Assembly: GCA_905215505.1 (NCBI GenBank)
Contig: CAJMPU010000019.1
Span: 1 to 44,223 of the forward strand
Source: an uncultured bacterium
GTDB taxonomy: Bacteria > Actinomycetota > Coriobacteriia > Coriobacteriales > Coriobacteriaceae
DNA: 44,223 nt
Reading direction: 5' to 3'
A program made the position numbers and the translations under genes. The notes below the pieces were generated by a model, which saw only the letters and a program-made list of their open reading frames with translations, was not told the DNA's origin and did not search any database. This document shows positions 7,506 through 15,565 of this stretch, one piece after another (positions within the stretch are counted from its first letter, which is position 1; the number at the start of each line of letters is the position of its first letter).

Positions 7506-9995
7506 CTATTCGCTGTCGTCCCCAGCGTTTTCGCGGTCATTTGCAAGCATCGCTGCGCCGGCGACTGTCGTCGCCACGGCGGCGGCAGCGAGCCCGGCGG
7601 CGATGCCAGAGCCGTCGCCTGTGCCGGCAAGCTTCTCGCCCGAGCCCTTGCTCTTGTTGCGATTACCGTTCTTGTCGGCGCTGCCTGCGTTGGCGCCGTT
7701 GCCGTTGCTGGTGCCGGTGTCCGTAGTGCCTGCGTTGCCCGAAGCCGTCACGGTAAAGCTCGCGGCTCCGTCATTAGCAAGCTTGTAGTTTTGCGCCGCG
7801 TCGCCCAAAAGACCGTTCGCGCGCACCCAGTACGTTCCTGCGGCAAATGTTTCGCCCTCTGCCATTGCCGTGCCCGGAGCGCCGTCCGCGTCGTGCACAA
7901 ACTCGAGCTGGGCCGTGCAGGCATCGGTTTCGAGCTTGCCCTCGAGTGATGCCGCAATCTTGGCGCGCACGTCTTCGCCGGCCTTAAGGCCTTCGAGCCC
8001 CTCAAAGTGGGGTGTCAGCGCGCGTGGATTGATATCGATGGGCACGGAGCCCTGCAGCCCCGTAACGGTCTCGTTGCCCAGGGCGTCGACATCCACATAT
8101 TCGATGGTAAAAGGTCTTCCCGAAGCCGCTACGTTGAGTACGTTGCTGCTGTCGACGAGGCAGAAATGGCCCTCGCCAACGGTCTTGCCATCCTGGAGCG
8201 AGGCATCGCTCAGCGAGTCGCCGTACGTCATGCGCATGCGGTTCGGGGGGTAGTACGAAGCTGTCTGCTTGTGCGGTGTATCGTAATTGCGTTGGTAGAC
8301 GCTCCGGGCCAGTGCCGCATCAACAAAGTCGGATACGATGATGCCAATGTGCTTGAGGTAATCTGACTTTGTATCCTCGGTGCCGCTGGGATTGATGTAC
8401 GGGCTCTTGTACAGATGCTCGTTGACTACTCGTGCCGAGGTAAAAGGATTGCCTCCGTGCGACAAGCCCGTGCAGCTGGTGTAGTTGATAGACCAGCAAC
8501 GCTCCTGGACTTGCACCTTGGCCCTGTCATCGTCCACGACGTCCACCTTGTTGCGCGTGCGCCCGGTCGTTTCCTTCAGCGCATTATCGACCCAGCTGAG
8601 CTTGTCGGTTCCCGTGAGTTTGTACTTGTCCTGGGCGTATACCTTGGTGCAATAGGGCTCTTTGTCGCCTGTTTCCCCCGCGGCTTCAAAGCCCCGCGCG
8701 TCTTGGACGAGACACATAGTGGTGCTGTCGGAGTGAGCCTTGATCTTGTCATCCCATTCGGTAAGGTCGAGGCCCCACGTATGGCCGCTTGCACTGTTGC
8801 CGGCGAGCCTAAATCGACGCAGCAGAACGATCTTTCCGCGCACCTCGCCCAGCGTGGGGACGTGGCTCGACGTGTAGAACAGGTTGGGGTTATCGGCCAT
8901 AACCTTGGCGAAGGCCGTCGTTATGCTTTCGTCGGTAGCCTCATCGTTGCCGCGCGATGCGAGCATGATGAGCACTTCTGACGGGTTTTCGTTCAAAAAC
9001 GTTTTGAAGTACCCGATGACATCGGAGAGATGCAGATAGTTCCCGTCTTTTTTGAGTAGGTAGAAAATCCCGTGGTCGATACCGGGGTCGTCGCCCTTTC
9101 CGAGTCGGATATCAAAATAGCGGATTCCCTCGAGCAACTGCGTGGGAATGTAATCCTGCTGGCATTTTACTTGCGAGGATTGGGGCTCAGTGTCGTTGTC
9201 CACGCTGCAGGTGCCCGAATCGTGCGTACCCGGGATGCTCAGCTCGTCGAGGAACTTGTTGTCGTCGACGTATTTCATCCAACATGGCCCATCGACGTAG
9301 CTGCTGTACGTGATCCAGTCGAGGCTGCTAACCGTGGCATCGTTCTTTTTCATGTCGTAACCGATAAGTTCGAGCTCCCACGGAATGCTCTTACTCTTAT
9401 GGCAGATCTTATTGTTGTCCTGGTCTTTGCCGTTCGATTCTATTGCCAAGTACTTAATGTCTTTTTTCTCGGTTTCTTTCTCGACCGTGCGGTCTCGGAT
9501 GATATAGGTTCCGTTTGATTGGCGCTCGAACGCAAAAGCGCGGCTGGGCTTGTTGTCATACTCGCCGCCCCATACGTGGATGACCTTTCCGTCTTTGTCC
9601 GAGTCGTCGTCGACCGACCAAATGCTGTAGCCCGTCTTTTTATGCTCTTCGAAATTGAGCAAGGTGCGGATAGCATACCAGTTTGTATCGTCATTCTTGG
9701 TCGTTACGTTCTCAAGGATGAGCTTGTTGGACGTACCGTCATTAAACAGGTGGCAGACGTTGCCGCGAACGTTGCCGTCTTGGTTGACGCTTGCAGTACG
9801 AAAATAGCCCGCGGGGCGAAGGCGAATGACGAAATTACCGAGGTGCTCCGCCGGTTTGGGCGTGTCGTCTGCAAATGCCGCTCGCAGGGGAATGCCCGGT
9901 GCCGCGGTTTCTGGCAGGCTTGCAAGCGGCGACAGCGCCGCAAGACCTAAGCCCAGCGTAAATGCTCGGCGGCTGATGGCATGGTGTTCGGTCAT
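7506..9995 (-). CDS. Tat-exported PI-PLC-like surface protein with LAXTG anchor
   Basis: An 829-residue secreted protein. The N-terminus carries a twin-arginine signal (ISRRAFTLGLGLAALSPLA, about 7-25) cleaved near AFA. Residues about 45-215 are a repeat-rich, possibly ricin-type beta-trefoil region. Residues about 240-440 are a phosphatidylinositol-specific phospholipase C X-like TIM barrel: LSIPGTHDSGT with His258, YFDIRLGKGDD with Arg297, and DHGIF with His308, matching the general acid/base pair of PI-PLC. Then come Ig/MBG-like repeats, a low-complexity linker, LAGTG at about 789-793, a hydrophobic helix and a polar tail, the layout of a sortase signal in LAXTG form. The ATG at 9995 has GGAGG 4 nt upstream, better than the GTG at 10040. 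It probably cleaves phosphoinositide or GPI-like lipids at the cell surface; the substrate is inferred. Confidence 0.85.
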   Translation of the reverse strand: MTEHHAISRRAFTLGLGLAALSPLASLPETAAPGIPLRAAFADDTPKPAEHLGNFVIRLRPAGYFRTASVNQDGNVRGNVCHLFNDGTSNKLILENVTTKNDDTNWYAIRTLLNFEEHKKTGYSIWSVDDDSDKDGKVIHVWGGEYDNKPSRAFAFERQSNGTYIIRDRTVEKETEKKDIKYLAIESNGKDQDNNKICHKSKSIPWELELIGYDMKKNDATVSSLDWITYSSYVDGPCWMKYVDDNKFLDELSIPGTHDSGTCSVDNDTEPQSSQVKCQQDYIPTQLLEGIRYFDIRLGKGDDPGIDHGIFYLLKKDGNYLHLSDVIGYFKTFLNENPSEVLIMLASRGNDEATDESITTAFAKVMADNPNLFYTSSHVPTLGEVRGKIVLLRRFRLAGNSASGHTWGLDLTEWDDKIKAHSDSTTMCLVQDARGFEAAGETGDKEPYCTKVYAQDKYKLTGTDKLSWVDNALKETTGRTRNKVDVVDDDRAKVQVQERCWSINYTSCTGLSHGGNPFTSARVVNEHLYKSPYINPSGTEDTKSDYLKHIGIIVSDFVDAALARSVYQRNYDTPHKQTASYYPPNRMRMTYGDSLSDASLQDGKTVGEGHFCLVDSSNVLNVAASGRPFTIEYVDVDALGNETVTGLQGSVPIDINPRALTPHFEGLEGLKAGEDVRAKIAASLEGKLETDACTAQLEFVHDADGAPGTAMAEGETFAAGTYWVRANGLLGDAAQNYKLANDGAASFTVTASGNAGTTDTGTSNGNGANAGSADKNGNRNKSKGSGEKLAGTGDGSGIAAGLAAAAVATTVAGAAMLANDRENAGDDSE

Positions 9996-10299
9996 AACTC
10001 CTCCATTCGCAGCGTGCGGCTGTACGCTCGTTTTGGACACTATACTGCCCAGATGTTTAAAGGCGTCGGCTTAATTGCCTGCGCGGCGCTATAAATCGGC
10101 GGGCGGACGTGTTGGGATGCTTGCCTATTTGTGCTGCTACCGCGCTGGGGGTGGTTTTGCCGCCCGGCACCCTCGCGTTCGCCGGCTACCGGCATAAGAA
10201 AGGGAGGGCCGGTTTACCGGCCCTCCCTGGGTACGAAGCGCTGGGGCACCGCCGCTTGTTAGCGCTGCGCCCGTGTTTCCCGTTGCGCTCGCCAGTCGC
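9996..10299. other. intergenic region between lipoprotein and PI-PLC-like genes
   Basis: This 304-nt stretch holds the SD and probable promoter of the PI-PLC-like gene and the terminator at 10201-10228. No further ORF with a ribosome binding site is seen. Confidence 0.6.
10201..10228 (-). terminator. rho-independent terminator of the first lipoprotein gene
   Basis: A perfect 12-bp stem (AGGGAGGGCCGG / CCGGCCCTCCCT) with a TTTA loop. Read on the minus strand it is followed by TTCTT. It lies 72 nt beyond the stop at 10300. Confidence 0.85.
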
Positions 10300-10893
10300 T
10301 TAGCGCTTGATCTCGATATCGTCGAGCTTGACGTCCATGGCCTCAGTCTTGGCCTTGGCGATGTCATCGGCAAATTCCAGGGACTTCATCATGGCTTCGA
10401 CGGCGTCCTTGTGCTCCTCGACGTTGTCGATGCGCACGTAGACGCTGCCGCCCTCAACGTCGGTGAAGTACTCAGTCGTTACGCCGCCCGAGTGCGTGAA
10501 GTAAGCACTGCGCCAGGTCTTGCCGTTGTATTTAACGGGGTCGCTTTCGGTCCATCCGGAGTTGGCCTTCCACTTTGCCTCGTAGTCGAACAGCTCGTCG
10601 GCGTTCTTGTCGGGGTCGAAGACAGGAATGAAGCGGTCGCTCGCGTGCTCGCTTTCGGTGAACTTAAACTGGGCCCTGTCGGCCGTGTCGCCGGCAACGT
10701 CGGTAATCTCGACGCCCTCGGGGACCTCGACCTTAAACCAAATGAAGTCGGTCCTCATATCCACGGCTGACTTTTCTGCTCCGCCGCCACCGCTGCTGCC
10801 GGTAGCGCCACCGCTTCCGCCACAGCCCACCAGGGCAACCGCGGCAAAGAGGCTGATGCAGAGGGTGAGAATCGCTAAGGCCTTCTTTTTCAT
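10300..10893 (-). CDS. lipoprotein, paralogue of the next gene
   Basis: A 197-residue lipoprotein. MKKKALAILTLCISLFAAVA is followed by the lipobox LVGC and a Gly/Ser-rich linker. The mature domain (FIWFKVEVPEGVEITDVAGD, then RFIPVF, YNGKTW, YFTDVEGGSVYVRIDN, VEAMMKSLEF) recurs almost motif for motif in the neighbour at 11120-11722. I know no named family. The ATG at 10893 matches the paralogue's start and has GAGGAGG 9 nt upstream; an ATG two codons earlier is too close to that SD. Likely anchored outside the membrane, where it may bind a ligand or partner. Confidence 0.8.
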   Translation of the reverse strand: MKKKALAILTLCISLFAAVALVGCGGSGGATGSSGGGGAEKSAVDMRTDFIWFKVEVPEGVEITDVAGDTADRAQFKFTESEHASDRFIPVFDPDKNADELFDYEAKWKANSGWTESDPVKYNGKTWRSAYFTHSGGVTTEYFTDVEGGSVYVRIDNVEEHKDAVEAMMKSLEFADDIAKAKTEAMDVKLDDIEIKR

Positions 10894-10966
10894 GGTCATG
10901 TCCTCCTCGATCTGTAACCGCCCATGGATTACCTGCCTTTACTGTACGCGTGGGCGGCTCGCTAGG

Positions 10967-10984
10967 GTGGGCCATGTGTCCCAT
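10967..10984. repeat. 18-nt repeat, copy 1
   Basis: GTGGGCCATGTGTCCCAT, identical to 11920-11937. Both copies lie upstream of a lipoprotein gene (74 and 198 nt before the starts). It is a gapped palindrome (TGGG...CCCA), so it may be a shared operator or a dispersed repeat. Confidence 0.6.
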
Positions 10985-11035
10985 TCTGAGGGCCGGATTT
11001 GCGCCGTTAAGTGGCAATATGCGCGGGCGCAAAAG

Positions 11036-11066
11036 AGGGGAGGGCCGGCCGATCCGATCCTCCCCT
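11036..11066 (-). terminator. rho-independent terminator of the second lipoprotein gene
   Basis: AGGGGAGG and CCTCCCCT form an 8-bp stem, with extra GGCCGGCC pairing in the loop. On the minus strand it is followed by CTTTTG. It resembles the terminator at 10201-10228, as expected if the genes were duplicated with their 3' flanks. Confidence 0.75.
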
Positions 11067-11119
11067 GGCTGGGCGTCCGATCATGTAATGACTGCGCATG
11101 CGATGCTGCGTGCGAGCCC

Positions 11120-11722
11120 CTAATGCTTGATCTCGATGCTCGAAATCTCGACTTCGCGTGCCTCGGAAACTGCCTCTGCCATGTCATCGGGGAACTCGAT
11201 GGAGTTGAGGAGCGCCTCGGCTTCTTTCTTGTGCTGGTCGAAGTTCGAGATGAGGACGTAGACGCTTCCTGGTTCAACGTCGGTAAAAAGGATGGTTGAG
11301 ATGCCGCTGTTGTCTTCGTACGTTCCGACGAGCCACGTCCTGCCGTTATATTCGGCGGACCCGCCATCCTTCCACTGGAACGTATCCCCCTTCTTTTCTG
11401 CCTGGTCGGCGTGGGACTCCTCGGCCGTCAGCGCTTTTTCCCAAACGGGGATAAAACGATCGGCCGAGGCGTTCTCGTCTTCGGGGAAGGTGAGCTGGAC
11501 CCTGTCGGCATTCTTGCCGGCGGAGTCGCTTACGCCGACGCCCTCGGGCATCTCGACCTTAAACCAGATAAAGTCGGTCTTCTTGGCGACGGGGGCCTTT
11601 TCCCTGCTCTCGCTCTTGGGGGCGCTGCCGCCGCCCGATGCGCTCCCGCCGCAGCCGACAAGGGCAAACGCGGCAAAGAGGGCGATGCAAAGGGAAAGGA
11701 TCGATAGGCTCTTTTTCTTCAT
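11120..11722 (-). CDS. lipoprotein, paralogue of the preceding gene
   Basis: A 200-residue lipoprotein. MKKKSLSILSLCIALFAAFA leads into the LVGC lipobox and a Ser/Gly linker. The mature part repeats the motifs of the 10300-10893 protein in order: FIWFKVEMPEGV, a D-x-AG-x-x-ADR-x-Q segment, RFIPVWE, YNGRTW, LFTDVEPGSVYVLISN, LLNSIEFPDDMAEA, and ends EISSIEIKH (versus DDIEIKR). The start at 11722 has AAGGAGG 9 nt upstream; the frame is open to 11794 but without an SD there. Tandem duplication with divergence is the simplest explanation. Function unknown. Confidence 0.8.
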   Translation of the reverse strand: MKKKSLSILSLCIALFAAFALVGCGGSASGGGSAPKSESREKAPVAKKTDFIWFKVEMPEGVGVSDSAGKNADRVQLTFPEDENASADRFIPVWEKALTAEESHADQAEKKGDTFQWKDGGSAEYNGRTWLVGTYEDNSGISTILFTDVEPGSVYVLISNFDQHKKEAEALLNSIEFPDDMAEAVSEAREVEISSIEIKH

Positions 11723-12098
11723 GGTGGCGTCCTCCTTGTCTGCCAGGGACATCGTGTGCCGCGGATCGCTGGGGCGGCGGTTGCGCATGCACATGATGCC
11801 TTTGTTTACTGTGCGGTTATTCCTCCATTCGTCGTCCGGTGCCGTGATGAGCTTGCCCCAACATAGGGCTCCTTACCTATATGTATGCCCCAGTTGCCGC
11901 TGCCCGGGAGTCTCGAAACGTGGGCCATGTGTCCCATGTTTGCGTTGGCATGGCCTATCGTTCGTCATAGAAATCCGCGATGGCCAGGTGCGCTGACGCC
12001 CATGTGCTTATGGGCTAGACTTAGCACCATTACGTGATCGATGCGGTCGGTCGGCGGTTGCCACCCGACCGATGTATATGACTTGAAGGTGCATGTGT
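11723..12098. other. intergenic region between lipoprotein and fchA-like gene
   Basis: This divergent region contains the second copy of an 18-nt repeat (11920-11937) and a hairpin CGGTCGG...CCGACCG at about 12048-12074 just before the SD of the fchA-like gene. The hairpin could act as a leader structure. No other gene is supported. Confidence 0.55.
11920..11937. repeat. 18-nt repeat, copy 2
   Basis: Identical to 10967-10984. See that entry. Confidence 0.6.
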
Positions 12099-12731
12099 AT
12101 GAGCCAAGAGATGATGGACAAGACCTGCCGCGGGTTTGCCGAGGCGCTGGCCGCGCGCGAGCCGGTTCCCGGCGGTGGCAGCGCGAGCGCCTTTGTGGGC
12201 GCGCTGGGCGCCTCGCTGTGCGGAATGGTTGCCCGCTACGGTGCGACCAATCCCGCGCTTGCTGATCGTGCGGATGACCTGACGCGTGCGTTTGCCCATG
12301 CTGATGAGCTGGCCCAGGAGCTTGTCGAGTTGGTTGCCGAGGACGTTCGTGCCTATGGGCAGGTGTCCGCGGCGTACGGTATTCCGCGTGACGATCCGGC
12401 TCGAGCGACCGCGATTCAGGATGCGCTGCATGTGGCCGCTATGCCGCCGTATCGCATTATGGATGCCTGCGGGCGTGCGCTGGCGCTGCTCGAGGACATG
12501 GCCGACAAGGGTTCGCGTCAGCTGCTGTCCGATGTGGCGTGCGGCGCCGTGTTCTGCCGTTCCGCTATGCAGGGCGCGAGCTTGACGCTCTTTGCCAACA
12601 CCACGTCTATGAAGGACCGGGCGCGCGCCGAGGAGCTCGAGACCGCGTGCGATGAGCTGCTCGACACGTGGTTGCCGCGCGCCGATGCGCTGGCGCGCCG
12701 CGCCGCCGACGCTGCAAGGAAGAGAGGATAG
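12099..12731 (+). CDS. cyclodeaminase/cyclohydrolase family protein (FchA-like)
   Basis: A 210-residue all-helical protein of the FTCD C-terminal family, which includes formimidoyl-THF cyclodeaminase and methenyl-THF cyclohydrolase (FchA). Near the N-terminus is the family signature PVPGGGSASAFVGALGASL; a central AMPPYRIMDACGRAL and a Lys/Ser segment DKGSRQLLSDVACGA follow. Stand-alone versions make 10-formyl-THF from 5,10-methenyl-THF. The gene lies 2 nt before folD, so the two are almost certainly one operon. Because the adjacent FolD lacks cyclohydrolase residues, the cyclohydrolase role is likely. AAGG about 11 nt upstream fits the ATG at 12099; the ATG at 12093 is an alternative. Confidence 0.88.
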   Translation: MSQEMMDKTCRGFAEALAAREPVPGGGSASAFVGALGASLCGMVARYGATNPALADRADDLTRAFAHADELAQELVELVAEDVRAYGQVSAAYGIPRDDPARATAIQDALHVAAMPPYRIMDACGRALALLEDMADKGSRQLLSDVACGAVFCRSAMQGASLTLFANTTSMKDRARAEELETACDELLDTWLPRADALARRAADAARKRG

Positions 12732-12733
12732 CC

Positions 12734-13588
12734 ATGGCTGAACTGCTGAAGGGTGCTCCCGTCGCTCGCGCTTTGACTGAGGAACTTGCTGCTCGCTGTG
12801 CAGCCCTGCGCGAGCGGGGCGTTGTTCCGACGTTGGCTATCGTGCGTGTGGGTGAACGCGAGGACGACCTATCCTACGAGCGCGGTGCGCTCAGGCGCTG
12901 CGAGAAGGTTGGCATTGAAGCTCGCCGCGTTTTGCTTCCCGCCGATGTTTCGCAGGACGAGCTGTTGGCGGCCATCGAGGACATCAATACCGATTCGTCT
13001 GTTCATGGCTGTCTGATGTTCCGCCCGCTGCCTGCTGGGCTTGATGAGGATGCGGTTGCCGCGGCACTCGATCCCGCCAAGGACGTTGACTCCATGACGC
13101 CGGCTTCGCTGCTCACCACGCTTTCGGGGCGCGGCGAGGGTTTTGCTCCCTGCACAGCCGAAGCCGTGCTTGCTTTGCTGGATCATTACGGCGTTGAGCT
13201 GGATGGAGCTGAGGTTGCTGTGGTCGGGCGCTCGCTGGTGATCGGGCGTCCTGTTGCCGCCATGCTTACGGCGCGCAATGCGACCGTGACGACGTGCCAT
13301 ACGCATACGCGCGACCTTGCTGCCGAGTGCCGTGCTGCCGACATTGTGGTTGCCGCCGTTGGACGCGCGCACACGATTGGCGTGGATTCCATTCGCGAGG
13401 ACCAGACGATCATCGATGTTGGCATTAATTGGGACGAGGCCGCTGGCAAGCTGGTCGGGGACGTCGATTTTGATGCTGCGGAGCCGGTTGTTAACGCCAT
13501 CACGCCCGTGCCGGGCGGCGTGGGCGCTGTGACGACGGCGATCCTCGCCAAACACGTGATCGAGGCGGCCGAGCGCGCATCGAAATAG
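12734..13588 (+). CDS. folD: methylene-THF dehydrogenase (FolD family) lacking cyclohydrolase residues
   Basis: A 284-residue FolD family enzyme that oxidises 5,10-methylene-THF to 5,10-methenyl-THF with NAD(P). The Rossmann motif VVGRSLVIGRPVA and the C-terminal TPVPGGVGAVTTA are intact, as is DPAKDVDS (113-120). In the active site Tyr48 is kept (LSYERGALRRCEKVG), but the position of the catalytic lysine of bifunctional FolD (four after the Tyr) is Ala52, and the glutamine of the V-Q-L-P-L-P motif is replaced by Phe96 (GCLMFRPLPAG). These residues serve the cyclohydrolase step, so the enzyme is probably dehydrogenase only. SD GAGAGG precedes the ATG; the upstream stop is 2 nt away. Confidence 0.9.
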   Translation: MAELLKGAPVARALTEELAARCAALRERGVVPTLAIVRVGEREDDLSYERGALRRCEKVGIEARRVLLPADVSQDELLAAIEDINTDSSVHGCLMFRPLPAGLDEDAVAAALDPAKDVDSMTPASLLTTLSGRGEGFAPCTAEAVLALLDHYGVELDGAEVAVVGRSLVIGRPVAAMLTARNATVTTCHTHTRDLAAECRAADIVVAAVGRAHTIGVDSIREDQTIIDVGINWDEAAGKLVGDVDFDAAEPVVNAITPVPGGVGAVTTAILAKHVIEAAERASK

Positions 13589-13620
13589 GCGTTTTGGGCT
13601 GTTTGAGGGGTTAGTTCTAT

Positions 13621-13861
13621 ACCCTGTGGACAAAAAATGCCAAATATGAGTACTGTTGCCAAGATACTCACATATATTTTAGGCTAATTTGGCTCTCTAA
13701 CGATATTTATTATCGATAGAGAGCCTATTTTATTGGACCTATGAGGAATTACATCATCTAATTTTTGAACAAATGTAGACTTTCGACACCCATACGTAGC
13801 AAAATTGCTGTTGCTAAATTGGTGACAGTACTCATATTTGGCATTTTTTGACCACAGGGGT
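13621..13861. mobile_element. AT-rich 241-bp element with 42-nt terminal inverted repeats
   Basis: The arms 13621-13662 and 13820-13861 are near-perfect inverted copies (core AATGCCAAATATGAGTACTG). The interior is much more AT-rich than the surrounding genes and holds a second hairpin, GGCTCTCTA...TAGAGAGCC, at about 13691-13725. No ORF with SD is present. A matching arm recurs at 44079-44114. This is the structure of a non-autonomous (MITE-like) element or other dispersed repeat. The inner hairpin may end folD transcription. Confidence 0.6.
13691..13733 (+). terminator. hairpin inside the AT-rich element, possible folD terminator
   Basis: GGCTCTCTA pairs with TAGAGAGCC across an AT-rich loop, followed by TATTTTATT. 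It lies about 100 nt past the folD stop. Confidence 0.5.
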
Positions 13862-13942
13862 TGCCAGCGCCGTGGTTTCGCCCTTTCTGCGCCGAAGCGA
13901 TACACTGTTATCGTTTGATTTCTTCGCTCAAGGAGGATGCGC

Positions 13943-15466
13943 ATGCCGTGCACAACGATTTTGGTTGGTAAGAACGCGAGCTACGACGGGTCGACGTTGG
14001 TTGCCCGCAACGAGGACTCGTCCAACGGGGTGTTTGAGCCCAAGCGTATGCGCGTGGTGCATCCCGACGAGCAGCCGCGCGTCTACACGAGCGTCCTGAG
14101 TCACCTGACCGTTGAACTGCCCGATAACCCCATGCGCTACACGAGCGTCCCCGATGTTGTCCCGGGCCACGGCATCTGGGCCGAGGCCGGTTTCAACGAG
14201 CTCAATGTGGGCATGTCCGCAACCGAGACGCTCACCACCAACGAGCGCGTTCGCGGCGCCGACCCGCTCGTCGACTACGTGCCCGCCAAGGGCAACGAGG
14301 GCGAGGACGGCTATGTTCCGGCGCAGCCCGGCGGTCTGGGCGAGGAGGACATGGTGACCCTGGTGCTGCCATATGCCAAATCCGCCCGCGGCGGCGTACG
14401 CATTCTGGGTGACCTGCTCGAGCGCTATGGCACCTACGAGAACAACGGCATCGCCTTTAGCGACGTGGACGAGATCTGGTGGCTCGAGACCATCGGCAGT
14501 CACCACTGGATCGCCAAGCGCGTGCCCGATGACGCCTATGTGACCATGCCCAACCAGCTGGGTATCGACAGCTTTGACCTGGATGACGCCGAGGGCGCCC
14601 AGGCCGACCACATGTGCTCCGCCGACCTGCGCGCCTGGATGGCCGAGTGGCATCTGGACCTGACGCTGGGCGTTGAGGGCGACGGTCCGGCGACGGTCTT
14701 TAACCCGCGCGAGGCCTTTGGCTCGCACAGCGACAGCGACCATGTCTACAACACGCCGCGCGCCTGGTACATGCAGCGCTGCCTCAACCCCAGCGACGTG
14801 TGGGATGGCCCCGACGCCGACTATACGCCCGAGAGCGACGATATCCCCTGGAGCCGCGTGCCCGAGCGCAAGGTGACCATCGAGGACATCAAGTACGTGC
14901 TTTCGAGTCACTACCAGGGCACGGAGTACGACTGCTACGGCAGCAAGGGCACGCCCGCCACGCGCGGCGCCTATCGCCCCATCGGCATCAACCGCAACAG
15001 CCAGCTCGCCGTGTTGCAGCTGCGTCCCTATGCGCAGCCGGCCTATCGCGCCGTGCAGTGGATGGCCTTTGGTTCCAACTCGTTTAACGCGCTGGTTCCG
15101 CTGTACGCCAACGTCGAGACCATGCCCGAGTACTATGCCGACACGCAGGCTCGCGTGACGTCCGAAAACTTCTACTGGGCCAACCGCCTGATCGGCGCCC
15201 TGGCCGACGTCCGTTTCCATGAGTGCGGTCGCGCGGTCGAGGATTATCAGGAGAAGGTCGGTGGCATGGGCCACAAGCAGATCCATGACGTCGATGCTGC
15301 CGTAGCCGCTCTGCCCGAGGCCGAGGTACCTGCCGAGCTTGCACGCGCCAATGAGGCCTTTGCCGAGCGTGTTCGCGTGGAGACCGATGCTCTACTGGGC
15401 AAGGTGCTCTACACCACGAGCTGCGCCATGAAGAACTCTTTCGCGATGAACGACAACGTGAGGTAG
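13943..15466 (+). CDS. C69-family dipeptidase
   Basis: A 507-residue peptidase of family C69 (PepD-like), Ntn hydrolases that cleave dipeptides. The N-terminus MPCTTILVGKNASYDGSTLV presents the family's nucleophile Cys right after the start, then RNEDS. Other family landmarks are GFNELNVGMSATET, LLERYGTYENNG, DEIWWLETIGSHHW and FSSHYQGTEYD-like text. The ATG at 13943 is 6 nt after AAGGAGG; the in-frame ATG at 13937 abuts the SD and is unlikely. No signal peptide, so it is probably cytoplasmic, recycling peptides. It stands alone, just after the AT-rich element. Confidence 0.9.
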   Translation: MPCTTILVGKNASYDGSTLVARNEDSSNGVFEPKRMRVVHPDEQPRVYTSVLSHLTVELPDNPMRYTSVPDVVPGHGIWAEAGFNELNVGMSATETLTTNERVRGADPLVDYVPAKGNEGEDGYVPAQPGGLGEEDMVTLVLPYAKSARGGVRILGDLLERYGTYENNGIAFSDVDEIWWLETIGSHHWIAKRVPDDAYVTMPNQLGIDSFDLDDAEGAQADHMCSADLRAWMAEWHLDLTLGVEGDGPATVFNPREAFGSHSDSDHVYNTPRAWYMQRCLNPSDVWDGPDADYTPESDDIPWSRVPERKVTIEDIKYVLSSHYQGTEYDCYGSKGTPATRGAYRPIGINRNSQLAVLQLRPYAQPAYRAVQWMAFGSNSFNALVPLYANVETMPEYYADTQARVTSENFYWANRLIGALADVRFHECGRAVEDYQEKVGGMGHKQIHDVDAAVAALPEAEVPAELARANEAFAERVRVETDALLGKVLYTTSCAMKNSFAMNDNVR

Positions 15467-15565
15467 GGATTTCCCGTCGATTGAATAGCGCTAAAACGCT
15501 TTGTCGCTTTCGCTCAATCTTGGGTACAAGAACGCCAATGCAGTTGTTTGTGATTGGAGACAACC

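Noticed and set aside
13684..13953. 89-codon ORF inside and beside the AT-rich element
   Set aside because: No SD, crosses the inverted-repeat arm and the start region of the next gene; not protein-like.
13928..15286. 452-codon minus-strand ORF in the dipeptidase gene
   Set aside because: Antisense shadow of a well-supported C69 peptidase with AAGGAGG and catalytic Cys.
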